This document shows positions 1 to 7,033 of a stretch of 12,460 nucleotides of DNA, piece by piece (within the stretch, counting starts at the first letter, position 1; each line of letters starts with the position of its first letter). The DNA comes from Chloroflexota bacterium (GTDB lineage: Bacteria > Chloroflexota > Limnocylindria > Limnocylindrales > CSP1-4). The DNA lies in the NCBI GenBank assembly GCA_021777365.1, contig JAJYDP010000076.1:1-12460 (forward strand), in the 5' to 3' direction. A program made the translations under genes and the position numbers. The notes below the pieces were generated by a model. That model had not been told where the DNA came from, made no database searches, and was given only the letters and a program-made list of their open reading frames with translations.

Positions 1-210
1 CGAGCCGCGCAGTGCCCTATCGGCGCCGAACCCGGGAATAGGCCACCTGCTGCGGCGCCGCGCGCGGGAGCGCGAGCGCATGCGACGGGCCCCCCCGTTA
101 GTGTCGCCTTCCTACCTTCCCCGTGGCGGTCCTCCTTCTCCATCCACCCCGTCTCTACCACCAGGTGGCGTGGGCGGGGCAGGACCGCCCGCAAGTTCCG
201 CGACCAAGGA
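1..210. other. Non-coding stretch with inverted repeats downstream of the protease remnant
   Basis: I see no supportable gene here. Two inverted repeats stand out: a 9-bp perfect pair GGCGGTCCT (125-133) and AGGACCGCC (181-189), and nested inside it the compact palindrome CCACCAGGTGG (158-168). Because the protease remnant ends at 211 and is transcribed leftward, these could form a terminator-like structure just past its stop codon, but no T-run follows on the minus strand. A run of seven C lies near position 92. Function is inference only. Confidence 0.4.
125..189. repeat. Nested inverted repeat, possible terminator of the protease gene
   Basis: The outer arms are GGCGGTCCT and AGGACCGCC, a perfect 9-bp match separated by 47 bases. 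The inner palindrome CCACC-A-GGTGG lies at 158-168. On the minus strand this begins about 20 bases past the stop codon of the protease remnant. The position fits a factor-independent or Rho-assisted terminator, but the U-tract is absent. Confidence 0.3.
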
Positions 211-841
211 CTAACCGTGTTGACGCTGAAGCTCCTCGCCAAGCTGTCGGCGCTGTTCCATAAAGTCCTCCCTCTCCAAGAGGTCCACCACCTTCCAAAT
301 CGGAGCGGCAATGGCCACGTCGCTCGGGTGCACCGCGGTCAGATCGGCCCGCTCCTGCCACTCGCCCGGTGCCTGTTCCTCAACCACCGGCAGCCGGTCG
401 ATAACGTGCCCGGTGTCGATCCCGAGGAGACGGAAGCGCGTGACGTTGTCCTCCAAGGACGTGTCGCCGATCTCCCCGCGGAAGCTGTGCTGGGGAGTCA
501 GGACGACTACTGGAGACCCGCTGAACCCGGCGTGGGACCGCATCTCGATGAGATACGCCTCAACTTCTCTTCCGCGGCCGTCGCGGACCGGCTCGGCCGG
601 ATTCGGCATGAGGGAGATGCTTCCGAACCTAGCGATTGGGTTGTTTGTCACTCGCCCACCGTGAGCGACGAACCGGCCGACCATGTAGCACTCGTCGCCG
701 ACCCCCACATTCAGCGCCTTGGCCTCCTCCCGAGTGACCGCAAGGCTTTCAAGGGAGAGCTGGTACGGGACGACGTCGGGTGGCAAGGGGAGCAATGCCA
801 CGGCGAAGTCGTCCCCGTGCGGCGCCCAGGTCCAATTTTCT
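211..841 (-). pseudogene. Trypsin-like serine protease, 5'-truncated remnant next to the IS
   Basis: This is the C-terminal part of a chymotrypsin-fold protein. The frame runs without a stop from the IS boundary at about 841 to TAG at 211. Just inside the boundary it reads W-A-P-H-G-D-D-F-A-V-A-L-L, a good match to the catalytic-Asp strand of S1-type peptidases. Further on is GFSGSPVV, whose Ser is residue 94 when counted from the GTG at 801, matching the GxSGxP nucleophile motif. The catalytic His segment and the N-terminal barrel are absent. The GTG at 801 could still initiate a 196-residue product, but it would lack both His and Asp, so I regard the gene as broken. The C-terminus is a charged, helix-prone tail rich in E, R and Q. 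Local GC is clearly lower than in the pump genes, which suggests separate acquisition. The original substrate cannot be told. Confidence 0.6.
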
Positions 842-868
842 GGTCCTCCTCACCTTTCCATGGGTAGC
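842..868 (+). repeat. Left terminal inverted repeat of the ISL3-family element
   Basis: Read inward on the plus strand it begins GGTCCTCCTCACC and ends TGGGTAGC. It pairs with the reverse strand of 2244-2270: GG, CTCCTC, TT, CC and TGGGTAGC are shared, 20 of 27 positions by hand. It contains the transposase stop codon, so the last codons of the gene form part of the repeat. Confidence 0.65.
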
Positions 869-2082
869 TCGACTGTGATCCCACTGCAGCAGAGGTAGAT
901 CATCGCGATGAGGGCGGAGGCGGAATGATGCCCGTAGCCCCGGTGGTTGATCAGGCGGATCTTCGAGTTCAGCCCCTCGAGCCTCGAGTTCGACAGCCCG
1001 AGCTCGATCGCCGCGAGGATCCCCTCGCGGTTTGCCCGGATCGTTCGTGCGAGGCGAACGAACGAGGGGATCCGGCAGCGGGAAGCCCACCCGAGCCAGA
1101 GGTCGAGCTCCTCGGCGGCCACCTTGGGATCGGCGATCTTGTAGAGGTCGCGCAGCGACTCCTTCAGCACCCAGGCGCGCCAGAGCACCCCGCCCTCGGC
1201 CCGCAGCTGCTCGAGGACCAGGCGCTGGGAGAACTTCAGCCGGGCGGGGTCTTTCACCAGGGCCCAGCGGGTCCGCTTGATCCAGACCGCGAGCGCCTCC
1301 CCGGAGGCCCGGTGGCGCCTCCAGGCCCACCGGCGGGCCGCATCCACGGCCTCGTTCGCGAGCTTCACGACGTGGAAGGGATCCACGCACCGGCGAGCCC
1401 GGGTGGCACGGGCGGCCGTGGCCTTGGCGTAGGCCCCGGCCATGTCCATGGACACGGCCTGAAGGCCCGCCGCACGCCCCTCCCCGAGCTCGTCGTAGAA
1501 GCGCTCCAGGGTGGCGGCCGAGCGCCCCTCGCCCACCCACACCACGGCCCCGTCCCGGTCGTGGTCGGCGACCACCGTGAGGTAGTGGTGGCCCCTTCGC
1601 CAGGAGATCTCGTCCACCCCGATGCGGTACAGCTCGTTCAGGCGGGCATCGTCGATCGAGTGGGCCACTACCCGGGCGACGATCCCCGCCACGGCCTCGA
1701 AGGACACCCGAAGCAGCCGGGTGATCGTGGTCTTGTCGCACCGTTGGGCGAGGAAGGCCACGACGTCCTCGAAGTCCTTCGTGTGGCGGGCCCCCGGGCG
1801 GGCCCAGGGCACCGCCTCGGTCCGGACCCGGTCACACCTCGGGCAGCAAAGCCGGCGGATCTCTGTCTCGAGCAAGAGCCGGCAGGCCCCGAGGTCGAGG
1901 TGGCGCCAGCGGCGCGTCGAACGGTCGTAGGCGGCCCGAGACGATCCCCCGCAGGGACACCAAAGCCTGCTCCGCCGACGGAGCCTGATCGAGACCACCA
2001 CGCCCTCCGGGGCGAACGCGACCCCGGTCACGGTGGCGCCGGGGATGGCCAACATGCGGTTGAATGCGGTGGTGACGCGCAC
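850..2082 (-). CDS. ISL3-family DDE transposase
   Basis: This is a complete 410-residue transposase of usual ISL3 length, which catalyses cut-and-paste or copy transposition of the surrounding element. The N-terminus carries a zinc-ribbon-like set of cysteines (C42-P-C44, then C79-C80-x-x-C83). A helical DNA-binding segment rich in R and K follows at about 100-140. The DDE catalytic triad is visible as D157 in IGVDEIS, D213 in VSMDMAG, and E369 in NSRLEGLNSKIR, the last motif being highly typical of ISL3. The GTG at 2082 is chosen because the sequence MRVTTAFNRML matches the usual ISL3 N-terminus; the ATG at 2055 is the alternative. No frameshift or internal stop is seen, so the gene looks intact. 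The start codon sits in one arm of a 13-bp inverted repeat that may limit translation from read-through transcripts. Confidence 0.92.
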   Translation of the reverse strand: MRVTTAFNRMLAIPGATVTGVAFAPEGVVVSIRLRRRSRLWCPCGGSSRAAYDRSTRRWRHLDLGACRLLLETEIRRLCCPRCDRVRTEAVPWARPGARHTKDFEDVVAFLAQRCDKTTITRLLRVSFEAVAGIVARVVAHSIDDARLNELYRIGVDEISWRRGHHYLTVVADHDRDGAVVWVGEGRSAATLERFYDELGEGRAAGLQAVSMDMAGAYAKATAARATRARRCVDPFHVVKLANEAVDAARRWAWRRHRASGEALAVWIKRTRWALVKDPARLKFSQRLVLEQLRAEGGVLWRAWVLKESLRDLYKIADPKVAAEELDLWLGWASRCRIPSFVRLARTIRANREGILAAIELGLSNSRLEGLNSKIRLINHRGYGHHSASALIAMIYLCCSGITVELPMER

Positions 2083-2148
2083 GCCCTTGCCCCCTTCGGA
2101 TCGGTGCTTCGTCGAAACCCGAACCGTAATGGACGGGGCGTGCGCGTC
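2074..2148. repeat. 13-bp inverted repeat enclosing the transposase start codon
   Basis: The arms GACGCGCACGCCC (2074-2086) and GGGCGTGCGCGTC (2136-2148) are perfectly complementary, with a 49-base spacer. The left arm contains the transposase GTG at 2082-2080. A smaller palindrome TTCGTCGAA (2108-2116) lies in the loop. In an mRNA read leftward through the element the start codon would be double-stranded. Start-site hairpins of this kind are established in IS10 and IS50 as protection against transcription entering from outside; that role here is inference. Confidence 0.5.
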
Positions 2149-2243
2149 TCACCTCCAGTCGAGACGCGAACCCCGGGAGGAGGGCGATCGTTGCCGCGGG
2201 CAGCGGAGACGGAGCGCCTCGGCCTTACTGCGGGTCAGGGGAG

Positions 2244-2270
2244 GCTACCCACGGGAACCCGAGGAGTCCC
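2244..2270 (-). repeat. Right terminal inverted repeat of the ISL3-family element
   Basis: Read inward on the minus strand it begins GGGACTCCTCGGG and ends TGGGTAGC, matching the left repeat at about 20 of 27 positions. It lies 162 bases upstream of the transposase start, leaving room for an element-borne promoter. No partner of the left flanking octamer is seen at 2271-2278. Confidence 0.65.
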
Positions 2271-2486
2271 CCCTTTGGCCATACGTCGACGTGGTGCTCT
2301 TCCACCAATGGAGTCGGGCAATGTCTCCGAACCCTCAGACGTGTTCGGAACGTTGGCCGTCTCGCGGGTGGCCACCTCTCTCCCTCCGCGGCAACGCGAC
2401 GCAGGGGAGGGAGCGGGCGCGGGCGTGGCCTGGTTCCTCGCCTCGGCCCGGCCCACGCCCCACGGCGACACCGGCCTTCGGATCGG
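2271..2486. other. Intergenic stretch between the IS and the pump operon end
   Basis: No convincing gene is found here. Together with the IS leader (2083-2270) it makes the 404-base gene-free stretch 2083-2486. The short open frames are low-complexity and rich in R, P and G, as random high-GC DNA gives. In particular the missing N-terminal half of the serine protease, with its His motif, is not present in any minus-strand frame. Two hairpin candidates lie here: 2421-2460, and a 7-bp pair TCCGAAC (2326-2332) with GTTCGGA (2343-2349). Confidence 0.5.
2421..2460 (-). terminator. GC-rich stem-loop downstream of the pump operon, possible terminator
   Basis: GGGCGTGGCC (2421-2430) pairs with GGCCCACGCCC (2450-2460) with one bulged base and a 19-base loop. 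It begins 26 bases past the stop codon of the last operon gene. There is no T-run on the transcribed side, so it is at best a weak or factor-assisted terminator. Such U-less stems are common in high-GC genomes, and this call rests on position and symmetry only. Confidence 0.3.
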
Positions 2487-3404
2487 TCAGGCGGACGCGT
2501 CAGGGCCCCGCGCCGGCTCGGTCCTGCCGTACAGGTTCGGCTTGACGTCGTAGGCGCGCCGCTCGAGGGTCAGCGCCCCGGCGCGGGCGCGCGCCAGCTC
2601 CTGCGCACCGAGCCGGGTGACCGAGGTCAGGACCAACCCCTCCTGCTGCATTTCGGCCCCCGCGAACCCGACCCGCACGTTCCCCACGTCGAGGGCGTAG
2701 TACTTGAGCTGGTGGGCCCCCGGCTCGTCGGGGTTCCACTCGTCGATCACGAGCACCCGCCGGTAGCAGCCGGCCGGCACGCAGGTCCGCTGCCCGGTCA
2801 GTTCCACAACCGCCCGATCGGCGAACCCGATGGCGGGCGCCCAGCCCTGGAGGTAGCTCGAGGTTCCCGTGCGCGGGTCGGCCCTCATCATGATGCCGGG
2901 CCTCGCGCCCTGCAGGCCCACGATCCAGGTGTCGGGCGCGCCGGCGAACGCGCCGTCCTCGTACTCCTCGGGGTACTCGCCCATCAGCCAGACGTTGCCG
3001 GCGCCGTCCTGGGCGAAGAACGCGAGCTCGCCCTCGACGAGCTGGCCAGCCGTGTAGTCGCGGTCCCAGATGACCACCGACGGCACCCCGTCGATCCTCT
3101 TCGTCAGGTCGGTGACGGTCATGACCACGCGGTGGGAGACCTTCCGGTCGCCCTGGCGGACCGTCCCCTCGTACACGAACTGGGTTCCCGGAACGAGCGG
3201 GAGCCAGCGGTTGTCGATTCGCGTCGAGGCGGTGAACGAGCTGGCCGGATAGTCCTCCGCGGTCGCCGGCGGCAGCGTCGCGCGGGGGGTGCCTCCCGCG
3301 CCCTCCGTCCGCGACGGCCCCGGCGCCGGACCCGCGACGCAGGCGGACGCGGCGAGCGCCACCGCGACGGCCCCGGCGCCGACGATCAGGTGAATCGGGC
3401 GCAT
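2487..3404 (-). CDS. Lipoprotein of unrecognised function, last gene of the pump operon
   Basis: This encodes a 305-residue exported lipoprotein. Residues 1-20 form a signal peptide (M-R-P-I-H-L then an Ala/Val-rich core) ending in the lipobox A-S-A-C. A Pro/Gly/Thr-rich linker follows, then one soluble domain from about residue 50. It opens with N-R-W-L-P-L-x-P-G-T-x-F-V-Y-E-G, a pattern I associate with uncharacterised bacterial surface proteins. Further on come F-A-Q-D-G-A-G-N-V-W-L-M-G-E-Y and E-W-x-P-x-E-P-G-x-H-x-L-K-Y-Y-A-x-x-V-G, suggesting a beta-rich fold; one Cys pair (R-T-C-V-P-A-G-C-Y) could form a disulphide. The ATG at 3404 is preferred because AAGGAGGA lies just before it. An ATG at 3419 overlaps the stop of RND permease 1 as ATGA and would add five residues. 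Gene order suggests an accessory role to the pumps, such as substrate binding or presentation; this is inference. Confidence 0.85.
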   Translation of the reverse strand: MRPIHLIVGAGAVAVALAASACVAGPAPGPSRTEGAGGTPRATLPPATAEDYPASSFTASTRIDNRWLPLVPGTQFVYEGTVRQGDRKVSHRVVMTVTDLTKRIDGVPSVVIWDRDYTAGQLVEGELAFFAQDGAGNVWLMGEYPEEYEDGAFAGAPDTWIVGLQGARPGIMMRADPRTGTSSYLQGWAPAIGFADRAVVELTGQRTCVPAGCYRRVLVIDEWNPDEPGAHQLKYYALDVGNVRVGFAGAEMQQEGLVLTSVTRLGAQELARARAGALTLERRAYDVKPNLYGRTEPARGPDASA

Positions 3405-3418
3405 CCCATCCTCCTTCA
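3405..3418 (-). promoter_or_regulatory. Strong ribosome-binding site overlapping the pump stop codon
   Basis: On the minus strand the pump stop TGA (3418-3416) is followed directly by AGGAGG and, after about six bases, the ATG at 3404. The preceding ATG at 3419 overlaps the stop as ATGA. The SD and stop arrangement indicates translational coupling between RND permease 1 and the lipoprotein, and it decides the start at 3404. Confidence 0.6.
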
Positions 3419-6400
3419 TGGCTCCGCGGGGACCCTCGACGCTCCGCTCCTCGCGAAGCGCAGGTACAGCGAGGGGATCACGAACAGGTTCAGCAGGGTG
3501 GAGGTGACCAGCCCGCCGACGATCACGACGGCCATCGGGTGCTCGATCTCGTGGCCGGGCAGGTTCCCCGCGATCACGAGCGGGACCAGCGCGAGGCCGG
3601 TCGCGAGCGCCGTCATGAGGATCGGGCGGAGCCGCTCCCGCGCGCCCCGCAGGACGAGCCCGGGTCCGAAGGGCTCGCCCTCGAACCGCTCCAGGTGCTG
3701 GAGGTGGTTGATCAGCATGATCCCGTTGCGGGCGGCGATGCCGAGGACGGTGAAGAAGCCGACCAGCGTGCCGATCGAGATGATGCCGCCGCCGGCCCAG
3801 GCCGCCAGGATGCCGCCGGCGAGAGCCATCGGCAGGGCGAGGAACGACATCGTGGCCAGCCGCCAGCTCCGGAAGGCCCGGCGCAGCAGCAGGAACACCA
3901 CCAGCACCGCGCCGATGGCGAGGGTCAGCAGGTTCCGCTGCGCCGACTGGCGCTCCGCGAACTCGCCGAGCACCTCCGCGTGGTAGCCGAGCGGGGACCG
4001 TGTCCGCTGCAGCGCCGCGTGCAGGTCCCCGACCACCGACCCGAGGTCCCGACCCGAGACGTTGGCGGCCACCTCGATGCTCCGCGACCCCTGCTCGCGG
4101 TGGACGGCGTTCGGGGCGGGCTGGAGCGTCACGTCGGCCACCTGCGCGAGCCGCACGTGCCCCCCGTCCGGAGTGTCGAGCAGCAGCCGGCGGATGTCGG
4201 TCACGCTGCTGCGTGTCTCCGGGACGCTCCAGACCTGGACGTCGTAGGCCTTCCCGTCCCGGAAGATGTCGCCGACCTCCTCGCCGGAAACGAGCGTCGC
4301 CGCGGCCCGACGGACGTCGCCGGGCTTGACCCCGTAGCGCTGCGCCGCGGCGAGGTTCACCCGGACGTTGATCTGGGGAACATCCTCCTGGAACTCCACG
4401 TGCTGCTCGGTCACCCCGTCGATGCCGGAGAGAAGCTTCAGGACCTTCTCGGCCTGGGCGCGAAGCACGTGGAGGTCGGGACCGAAGATCCGGACGACGA
4501 TCGGCTCGCTCGACCCCGCCAGCACCTCGTCGACGCGCTCGTTGAAGTAGGTGAGCACGTCGCTGTAGAGACCCGGGTAGCTCGCGGCCACGCCCCGGAT
4601 CGCGGCGACGGTCTTGTCGTAGTCGGCCCCCGGGTCCAGGCTCACCCAGTTCTCGCCGAAGTTCCCGCCGACCACCTCCTCGGCGAGCAACGCCTGCCCG
4701 ATGTGGGAGCCGAAGCTCTGGACGCCGGGGATCGCCGAGAGGTCGCGGCTCGACGCCGTCACGATCCGCCGCTCCTCCGGCAGCGAGGTGCCGGGCTTGG
4801 TGAGCCAGTGCATCAGGAAGTTGCGCTCCTTGAATTGCGGGAGCAGCGACTGGCCGAGGCTCGGCACGACCAGGACCCCCGCGAGGACGATCACGCTGCC
4901 GGCCACCGCAATGCGAAGCGGGCGGCGCATGACCCTCGCCAGCAGCGCGGTGTAGGCGCGCTGGAGCCAGACCACCAGCGGCGACTCCCGCCGCTCGATC
5001 GGCGCCTTTCGCAGCAGGATCAGCGCGAGGGCCGGCGTGACCGTGAGCGCGACCCCCATCGAGGCCAGGACGGCGAGCCCGTACGCCATGGCCAGCGGCC
5101 GGAACAGCGCCCCGGTCAGCCCGCTGATGAAGAAGATCGGCAGCAGCGTCGCGACATCGATCAGCGTCGCGAAGATGATGGCGCCGCGCACCTCGATCGA
5201 GGCGTCGAGGATGAGGCGCGGCGTGGACAGCGTGGTCCCCTGCGCGCGGTGCAGCCGCAGGCGGCGCACGATGTTCTCGACGTCGATGATCGCGTCGTCG
5301 ACGACCACCCCCACCGCGATCACGAACCCGGCGAGCACCATCGTGTTGATCGTCGCCCCGAGGCGGTCGAGCACGAGCGCGGCCGCGAGCAGCGACAGCG
5401 GGATCGCGAGCAGGCTGATCAGCGCGGTCCGCCACTCGAAGAGGAACGAGAGCAGGACGAGCAGCACCAGGATCGAGCCGATCAGCAGGGCCATGCTCAG
5501 GTTGTGGACGGCGAGGCCGATGAAGTCGGCTGCCTGGAAGACCTTGGAGTCGATCTGCACGCCGGGGAGCCCCGGACGGAGCTCCCCCAGCGCCTGCTCG
5601 ACCCCGCGGGTCGCCACCAGCGTGTTCGCCCAGGGCGCCTTCTCCACGACGAGCAGGAGCCCGGGGCCGTTGTTGATGACGGCGTCGCCGATCAGCGGCT
5701 GGTGGCCGTAGACGACCCTCGCCACGTCGGCCAGCCGGAGCTCCCGCCCGTGCGGCCCCGCCCGGGAGCCCTCGATGGGGACATCGGCCAGGCTCGCCGG
5801 ATCGAGAATCGGAAGGGGATGCTCCACCGAGATCCGCTGGTTCGGGGTGTCGACGAACCCGCCGGTCCCGATCCGCGCGCCGTTCGAGAACTTCAGGATC
5901 CCGGCGTCGAGCGCGTCGGCCGTCGTGCGCATGACCTGGTCGAGCGTGACCCCGTTCGCGCTCATGAGCGTCGGCTCGACCTGCACCTGCGGCATCTTCA
6001 GGCGCTCGCCCCAGATCGCCACGTTGACCACGCCGGGCACGCGCAGCAGCCGGGTGCGGATGGTCCAGTAAGCCGTCATCGAGAGGTCCATGAGGTTCAT
6101 CGACCTCGACGACAGCCCGATCTCCATGAACCGGCCCGTCGTGGAGACGGGCGGGTATATCACCGGGGGCGCCGCCCAGGTCGGCAGGGTGCGGGAGACT
6201 GTCGCCATGCGCTCCTGCACGAGCTGCCGGGCCTCCAGGAGGTCGGTGCCCGGCTTGAACAGCATCTCGATCGAGGAGAGCTGCGGGACCGACCGCGACC
6301 GCATGAGGTCGAGCCCGGGCGTCCCGTTCAGCGCCTGCTCGAGCGGGACCGTGACGAGCTGCTCCACCTCGTCGGCCGACAGCCCGACGCAGGCGGTCTG

Positions 6401-6544
6401 GATCTCGACCCGAGGGGGCGCGAACTCGGGGAACACGTCCACCGGCATGCCGCGGAGCTCCCCGACGCCGAAGAAGAGCATCGCCCCGGCGAACGCCACC
6501 ACGAGGAACCGGAACTTCAGGCTGGTGCCGACGATCCAGCGCAT
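3416..6544 (-). CDS. RND-superfamily efflux permease 1
   Basis: This is a 1042-residue proton-driven inner-membrane transporter of normal RND length with the duplicated 6+6 TM layout. TM1 lies at about 10-28, the first porter domain at 30-340, and TM2-6 at about 345-510; the second half repeats this from about residue 525. The porter start (PVDVFPEFAPPRVEIQT, EVEQLVTVPLEQALNG, ARQLVQERM) resembles metal pumps of the CzcA/CusA type. TM4, however, reads V-V-D-D-A-I-I-D-V-E-N, with an AcrB-like D416-D417 pair plus an extra D421 before E423. TM10 reads G-I-A-A-R-N-G-I-M-L-I-N, with Arg where AcrB has the relay Lys. Substrate class is therefore open: metal, hydrophobic drug or lipid. The ATG at 6544 follows GTG at 6547, and either may be used. 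The adaptor-like gene ends 22 bases before the ATG; the lipoprotein follows within 11. Confidence 0.93.
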   Translation of the reverse strand: MRWIVGTSLKFRFLVVAFAGAMLFFGVGELRGMPVDVFPEFAPPRVEIQTACVGLSADEVEQLVTVPLEQALNGTPGLDLMRSRSVPQLSSIEMLFKPGTDLLEARQLVQERMATVSRTLPTWAAPPVIYPPVSTTGRFMEIGLSSRSMNLMDLSMTAYWTIRTRLLRVPGVVNVAIWGERLKMPQVQVEPTLMSANGVTLDQVMRTTADALDAGILKFSNGARIGTGGFVDTPNQRISVEHPLPILDPASLADVPIEGSRAGPHGRELRLADVARVVYGHQPLIGDAVINNGPGLLLVVEKAPWANTLVATRGVEQALGELRPGLPGVQIDSKVFQAADFIGLAVHNLSMALLIGSILVLLVLLSFLFEWRTALISLLAIPLSLLAAALVLDRLGATINTMVLAGFVIAVGVVVDDAIIDVENIVRRLRLHRAQGTTLSTPRLILDASIEVRGAIIFATLIDVATLLPIFFISGLTGALFRPLAMAYGLAVLASMGVALTVTPALALILLRKAPIERRESPLVVWLQRAYTALLARVMRRPLRIAVAGSVIVLAGVLVVPSLGQSLLPQFKERNFLMHWLTKPGTSLPEERRIVTASSRDLSAIPGVQSFGSHIGQALLAEEVVGGNFGENWVSLDPGADYDKTVAAIRGVAASYPGLYSDVLTYFNERVDEVLAGSSEPIVVRIFGPDLHVLRAQAEKVLKLLSGIDGVTEQHVEFQEDVPQINVRVNLAAAQRYGVKPGDVRRAAATLVSGEEVGDIFRDGKAYDVQVWSVPETRSSVTDIRRLLLDTPDGGHVRLAQVADVTLQPAPNAVHREQGSRSIEVAANVSGRDLGSVVGDLHAALQRTRSPLGYHAEVLGEFAERQSAQRNLLTLAIGAVLVVFLLLRRAFRSWRLATMSFLALPMALAGGILAAWAGGGIISIGTLVGFFTVLGIAARNGIMLINHLQHLERFEGEPFGPGLVLRGARERLRPILMTALATGLALVPLVIAGNLPGHEIEHPMAVVIVGGLVTSTLLNLFVIPSLYLRFARSGASRVPAEP

Positions 6545-6566
6545 CACGGGAGGCGCGCCCCTTCGC

Positions 6567-7016
6567 TCACTCCTGGCCGACCCCGTACTCGGTGCCGTAC
6601 AGCTCGGCCGCTCCCACCGTCACGACCTGCGTGCCGGGCCGCGGGCCGCCCGACAGGAACGCGTCCTGCCCCTCGATGCGGTCGACCCGGATCTCGGCGC
6701 GGACGAACACGAGCGGGTCGGGGTTCGCGTACACCCACGTCCTGCCCGCGGCGTCGTAGACGACGGCCGCGTAGGGGACGACGAGGTCCGCGTCCCCCGA
6801 CCCCGTCGGCGCCTCCCGAACCGGGGACGTCTCGACGCCGAGCCGCTTGGCCGCGTCGGCCGAGAGCGTGATGCGGCTGACGTCGCTCCCCTCGATCGCC
6901 TCCACGGTCGCCGGCTCCCGGACGGTCGCGGTCTCGCCGGAGGACCGGGTGCACGACGGGAGCAGCAGCCCGGCAGCGATCAGCGCCCCGATGGCCCATC
7001 CGTGACGCACTCGCAT
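6567..7016 (-). CDS. Miniature RND adaptor-like lipoprotein
   Basis: This encodes a 149-residue protein, against about 350-450 for ordinary periplasmic adaptors (HlyD/CusB/AcrA family). Residues 1-21 form a signal peptide ending in the lipobox L-L-P-S-C22, so the protein should be lipid-anchored outside the membrane. After a short linker, L-S-A-D-A-A-K-R-L-G-V-E-T-S-P-V (51-66) resembles the strand that precedes adaptor barrels. V-V-P-Y-A-A-V-V-Y-D, G-R-T-W-V-Y, P-G-T-Q-V-V-T-V-G-A-A-E-L-Y-G-T-E-Y-G (79-145) is the classic C-terminal membrane-proximal signature. The lipoyl domain and alpha-hairpin that reach an outer-membrane channel are absent, and there is no room for them. ATG 7016 has GGGAGG six bases upstream. 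It lies 17 bases after RND permease 2 and 22 before RND permease 1, so it probably contacts one or both pumps. A decayed adaptor is the alternative, but the intact signal peptide argues against this. Confidence 0.85.
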   Translation of the reverse strand: MRVRHGWAIGALIAAGLLLPSCTRSSGETATVREPATVEAIEGSDVSRITLSADAAKRLGVETSPVREAPTGSGDADLVVPYAAVVYDAAGRTWVYANPDPLVFVRAEIRVDRIEGQDAFLSGGPRPGTQVVTVGAAELYGTEYGVGQE

Positions 7017-7033
7017 GTCTGCCTCCCGTGCGC

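Larger units (their letters stand above)
842..2270 (-). mobile_element. ISL3-family insertion sequence, about 1.43 kb
   Basis: The element is bounded by imperfect inverted repeats at 842-868 and, in reverse, 2244-2270. Aligned without gaps they agree at about 20 of 27 positions, including CTCCTC and TGGGTAGC. They enclose one transposase gene read leftward. The length and single-gene layout fit ISL3 elements. The transposase stop codon (850-852) lies inside the left repeat. ISL3 elements normally make 8-bp target duplications, but the flanking octamers AATTTTCT (834-841) and CCCTTTGG (2271-2278) do not match. The left end cuts a protease gene whose other half is not on the right side, so the element appears to have taken part in a deletion or rearrangement after insertion. 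The exact ends could be off by one or two bases. Confidence 0.75.

Noticed and set aside
829..846. GGTCC repeated on both sides of the left IS boundary.
   Set aside because: The copies lie in the flank and inside the terminal repeat and not at both outer ends of the element, so they are not a target duplication; five bases can recur by chance.
2326..2349. Inverted repeat TCCGAAC / GTTCGGA with a 10-base loop.
   Set aside because: Only 7 bp, no T-run, far from a promoter, and of a length that occurs by chance; noted only as part of the intergenic stretch.
2235..2471. A 78-residue minus-strand open frame tested as the lost N-terminal half of the serine protease.
   Set aside because: It has no His motif, hydrophobic barrel strands or signal peptide, is rich in R, P and G, and overlaps the IS right end.
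3539..6871. A very long plus-strand open frame opposite RND permease 1 and the adaptor-like gene.
   Set aside because: Its product is Arg/Asp/His/Gln-rich without domains, and it mirrors the codon pattern of the minus-strand gene, as expected from third-position GC bias.
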